A stretch of 64,000 nt of DNA from Actinomadura craniellae (GTDB taxonomy: Bacteria > Actinomycetota > Actinomycetes > Streptosporangiales > Streptosporangiaceae), in contig NZ_QLYX01000001.1 of the NCBI RefSeq assembly GCF_003289645.1, forward strand, positions 124,001 to 188,000, read 5' to 3'. The notes beneath the pieces were generated by a model that was given only the letters and a program-made list of their open reading frames with translations, did no database searches and was not told the DNA's origin. Below, piece after piece: positions 61,527 to 64,000 of the stretch. The translations under genes and the position numbers were made by a program. Each line of letters opens with the position of its first letter. Positions within the stretch are counted from its first letter, which is position 1.

Positions 61527-62275
61527 GCCCGGTAGCGATCGAGGTACTCGGTCGGCGAGATGCCGAAATGGCTCTTGAACACGCGGCGGAAGGCGTTGGC
61601 GTTCGTGTAGCCCACCCGGTGCGCGACCGCCTCGGGGGCCGCGTTCGAGCGCAGCAGGATGGCGGCCGCCTCCATCCGGTTGCGGATCCGCCACCGCCGC
61701 AGCGTCATGCCGGTCTCGGCCTGGAACATCCGCTCGACGGTGCGCACGGAGGTGTGCACCGATTCCGCGAGTTTCTCCACGCCACGGATGTCGCCGGGGT
61801 TGAAGCGCAGCGCCTCGGCGATGGCCCGTGCCGGTTCGCTGGTCGGCATCGGCAGCACGGCGGACAGCACGGGGCTCTCCTCGATCAGGGCGAGGATCTG
61901 CCGGGCCAGGTTCGGCGTGGGCTTGATGATCGTGTTCCACGACACCGTATACGCCAGCATGAGCATCCGCAGGTCCTGGTCGACGGTGACCAGGGTGGGC
62001 TCGGTCAGCGTGGTGGCGGTGTCGGCGGCCTCGAAGAACAGCGGCATCGTCACCGAGTCGGCCCGGACCGTGAACTCGTGCCGTACGCCGACCGGGATCC
62101 ACAGCGCGTACCCGGCCGTCAGCGTGCGGCTGTCGCCGCCGACGATGAGGTCGGTGTCTCCGCAGACCTGCCACAGCAGGACGTGCAGGCGGTCCTCGTG
62201 CTGCTCGGGAATGGTGACCGCCGGCATCCAGATGCGCCAGGGCGCGGCCGCGTCGCCATACGTGCGCTGAGACAT
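61517..62275 (-). CDS. AraC family transcriptional regulator with cupin sensor
   Basis: A 252-residue regulator. The N-terminal half is a cupin (LLWQVCGDTDLIVGGDSRTL, WIPVGVRHEFTVRADSV). The C-terminal two helix-turn-helix motifs are VEKLAESVHTSVRTVERMFQ and AVAHRVGYTNANAFRRVFKS with FGISPTEYLDRYR. ATG at 62275 has GAGG about eight bases upstream. It faces the siderophore transporter gene across an iron box and overlaps the dehydratase gene tail to tail by ten bases; probably a siderophore-responsive activator. Confidence 0.88.
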   Translation of the reverse strand: MSQRTYGDAAAPWRIWMPAVTIPEQHEDRLHVLLWQVCGDTDLIVGGDSRTLTAGYALWIPVGVRHEFTVRADSVTMPLFFEAADTATTLTEPTLVTVDQDLRMLMLAYTVSWNTIIKPTPNLARQILALIEESPVLSAVLPMPTSEPARAIAEALRFNPGDIRGVEKLAESVHTSVRTVERMFQAETGMTLRRWRIRNRMEAAAILLRSNAAPEAVAHRVGYTNANAFRRVFKSHFGISPTEYLDRYRAQP

Positions 62276-62345
62276 TTCGTCTACCTCGGGTCCGGTTCTG
62301 TCGCATTCTGCGCGACGTCTGTCGGAATCGGTGCACAGTAGAAAG

Positions 62346-62364
62346 TTAGGTTCGCCTAACCTTA
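62346..62364. promoter_or_regulatory. IdeR/DmdR iron box
   Basis: TTAGGTTCGCCTAACCTTA matches about 16 of 19 positions of the iron-box consensus. It lies between the divergent AraC regulator and siderophore-binding protein genes, so iron would repress both. Confidence 0.85.
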
Positions 62365-62431
62365 CTTCGAGCGCATGTCGCGTAGGTACACACCAGACGG
62401 CCGGCGTCGTCGGACAACCGAGAGGACCCCC

Positions 62432-63514
62432 ATGACCAGCTCCATATTCCGCCGCGGCAGACGGTGGCGTCTGGCCCCCGCCGTCGCGTTGACCGCGCTC
62501 CTCGCGCTCACCGGCTGCGCTTCGACCGAGGACGAGCCCAACCCGGCGAGCAGCAGGCCGGCGGGCCTGCTCCCGGCGGCCGAGGGCACCACGAAGTACC
62601 CGCTGACGCTGAAGACCTGGGCGGGGGAATCGACCCTCCAGAAGCGCCCCGAGCGGATCGCCGTCATCGGCATGTCCCCCAACCTGGACGCGCTCCAGTC
62701 GCTCAAGGTGACCCCGGTCTACACCCTCACCGAGGACCCCGTCGTCGGGTGGCGCGACAAGGCCTGGGCACAGAAGATCGAGAAGGTGGACACCGCCACC
62801 CGCAGGGACGACACCCCCTTCGAGGGCATCGCCGCGGCGAAGCCCGATCTGATCATCGCCGTGGGCGCGGTCGTGGACGAGGCCGAGTTCAAGAAGCTGG
62901 CCGACATCGCGCCGGTGCTCGAAACCGAGAAGGAAGAGGAGATCTCCTGGCAGGACCGTCAGCGCCTGGTCGGCACGACGCTGGACCTCGCCGCCGCCGC
63001 CGGCACGCTGGTCACCTCGGCCGAGCAGGCGATCGCCGCGGCCGCCAAGGCGCACCCGCAGTTCGCCGGCAAGACCATCACCATCGCCAATGACTACGGC
63101 CCCCAGCACGGCCTGTCCTACTACACCGTGGCCGGCAGCATCACCGAAGGCGTCATGACCAACCTGGGTTTCACGCCGAACCCCAACGCGAAGAAGTTCG
63201 TCGACGAGGACGTGGTCTCCGACGAGAACCTGGGCCTGCTGGACGCCGACCTGCTGGTGGTCGTCTACGCCAGCGAGGCGTTCCGCAAGACCCGCGAGGC
63301 CAAGCCCCTCTTCAAGGCGCTCAAGCCGGTGACCGAGGGTCGCTACGTCGCGCTCACCCTGGTGGAGAAGGACCCGACCAAGGTCACGAACGCCACCGGA
63401 CAGCAGGTGGACAACGTGACCTGGATGCTGCGGATGGGCGCCAGCGCGACCAGCCTGCCCTGGGGCGTCAAGGTGATCGCCGACCAGTGGTTGGCCGGCG
63501 CCAAGCTGTCCTGA
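62432..63514 (+). CDS. Iron-siderophore ABC transporter substrate-binding lipoprotein
   Basis: A 360-residue FecB/FepB-type lipoprotein. The signal is RRWRLAPAVALTALLALTGC with a lipobox LTGC. The periplasmic-binding-protein class III fold follows: RIAVIGMSPNLDALQSLKVT, IAAAKPDLIIAVGAVVD and LDADLLVVVYASEA. GAGAGGA lies just before the ATG. It sits under an iron box and is followed 81 bases later by a FecCD permease, forming an uptake operon. Confidence 0.92.
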   Translation: MTSSIFRRGRRWRLAPAVALTALLALTGCASTEDEPNPASSRPAGLLPAAEGTTKYPLTLKTWAGESTLQKRPERIAVIGMSPNLDALQSLKVTPVYTLTEDPVVGWRDKAWAQKIEKVDTATRRDDTPFEGIAAAKPDLIIAVGAVVDEAEFKKLADIAPVLETEKEEEISWQDRQRLVGTTLDLAAAAGTLVTSAEQAIAAAAKAHPQFAGKTITIANDYGPQHGLSYYTVAGSITEGVMTNLGFTPNPNAKKFVDEDVVSDENLGLLDADLLVVVYASEAFRKTREAKPLFKALKPVTEGRYVALTLVEKDPTKVTNATGQQVDNVTWMLRMGASATSLPWGVKVIADQWLAGAKLS

Positions 63515-63595
63515 CCCAGACCGCACGGGATGTCGGGACCAGGGGCGCCACCGCGGCCCTGGTCCCCGCCCCGACCGCTACCCGCAAGGAAGGCC

Positions 63596-64000
63596 GTGCC
63601 GCCCACCTCCACGCACCAGCCGCCCGTGCAGCCCGCCCTCCCGGACGCCGTGCCCGCGCCGTCGCTGTACCGCCGCCGCGCGGTGGGGCTCCTGGTCATC
63701 CTGGCGGCCCTCGGCATCGCCGGGCTGCTCAGCATCGCGTTCGGCGCCAACCCGCTGTCGCTCCCGACGGTGTGGGGAGCGCTGTGGGAAAGGGACGGGA
63801 GCGAGGCGTCCAACATCGTCTGGACCGTCCGGCTGCCCCGCACCCTGCTCGGTGTTCTCGTCGGCGCGGCGTTCGGGGTGGCGGGCGCGCTCATCCAGGC
63901 GCTGACCCGCAACCCGCTGGCCGACCCCGGCATCCTGGGCGTCAACGACGGTGCCAGGTTCGCCGTCACCGTCGGAGTCGGGTTCTTCGGCCTGACCAGC
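63596..64000 (+). CDS. FecCD-type iron-siderophore ABC permease, N-terminal part
   Basis: The first 135 codons lie in the window. After a Pro-rich start come a membrane helix (GLLVILAALGIAGLLSIAFG), the VRLPRTLLGVLVGAAFGVAG segment and GALIQALTRNPLADPGILGV, the invariant FecCD signature. GTG at 63596 has AAGGA five bases upstream. The gene continues past the window edge. Confidence 0.92.
   Translation, partial: MPPTSTHQPPVQPALPDAVPAPSLYRRRAVGLLVILAALGIAGLLSIAFGANPLSLPTVWGALWERDGSEASNIVWTVRLPRTLLGVLVGAAFGVAGALIQALTRNPLADPGILGVNDGARFAVTVGVGFFGLTS

Overview
The window is about 64 kb of very G+C-rich DNA from a mycelial, sporulating actinobacterium. A Thermomonosporaceae or Streptosporangiales (Actinomadura-like) host is my inference. 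It rests on an SsgA/SsgB-type sporulation protein, a GH63 glucosylglycerate hydrolase, a c-di-AMP riboswitch in front of a CHAP cell-wall hydrolase, and pSAM2-like integrative element genes. No rRNA or CRISPR array is visible.

1-27.3 kb is ordinary core chromosome: the end of a HAMP-repeat sensor kinase, an aldo/keto reductase, pirin, a secreted M14 carboxypeptidase, a histidine phosphatase, glucosylglycerate hydrolase, a GH15 trehalase-like enzyme, an SDR, a Ser/Thr kinase fused to a beta-propeller, Ppx/GppA, a lipid kinase, an HxlR regulator, two CNNM/CBS membrane proteins, the riboswitch-controlled CHAP hydrolase, an APC permease, an ABC exporter and a DUF1697 protein.

27.4-41.1 kb is bracketed by two nearly identical direct copies (about 430 bp, 12.8 kb apart) of a tRNA operon Gly(GCC)-Cys(GCA)-Val(GAC), each followed by hairpins and short GCGCAACCACA repeats. 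Inside lie an acyl-CoA dehydrogenase/TetR pair, an AceE-like thiamine enzyme and the most unusual locus. That locus is a translationally coupled five-gene operon: SDR with a four-Cys cluster, leucine-rich repeat protein, ankyrin protein, MoxR AAA ATPase, and HExxH/VWA protein. Two tandem tRNA-like RNA elements precede it on the same strand. They have 12-13 bp outer stems that carry a compensatory base-pair change between copies, and each has its own promoter-like box. I infer an RNA-linked stress or conflict (RNA repair/defence) system.

41.1-45.9 kb returns to core genes: pabB/pabC, a soluble transhydrogenase, an SsgB-like protein with a CRP-like site upstream, and a TIGR02611 membrane protein.

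45.9-60.3 kb is an integration hotspot at a tRNA-Val(CAC) gene. A 43-bp att sequence occurs three times. The first interval (45,944-57,317) is an actinomycete integrative and conjugative element: integrase, excisionase, FtsK/Tra, small spread proteins, XRE, NUDIX, HD and GntR genes, DUF2637. It has no recognisable replication initiator. A recurrent GGGACGTCT operator sits at its control regions, and an A+T-rich Mrr-type restriction endonuclease is its cargo. The second interval (57,275-59,723) keeps an integrase N-terminal stub and an Imm35-tailed 508-aa protein. Beyond the third att lie an integrase C-terminal fragment and an ISAzo13-type transposase fragment.

60.4-64 kb is an iron-regulated locus: twin IdeR/DmdR-like boxes, a 3-dehydroshikimate dehydratase-like enzyme (a route to 3,4-dihydroxybenzoate), an AraC regulator, a third iron box, a siderophore-binding lipoprotein and the start of a FecCD permease. 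Together these suggest import, and perhaps synthesis, of a catecholate siderophore.
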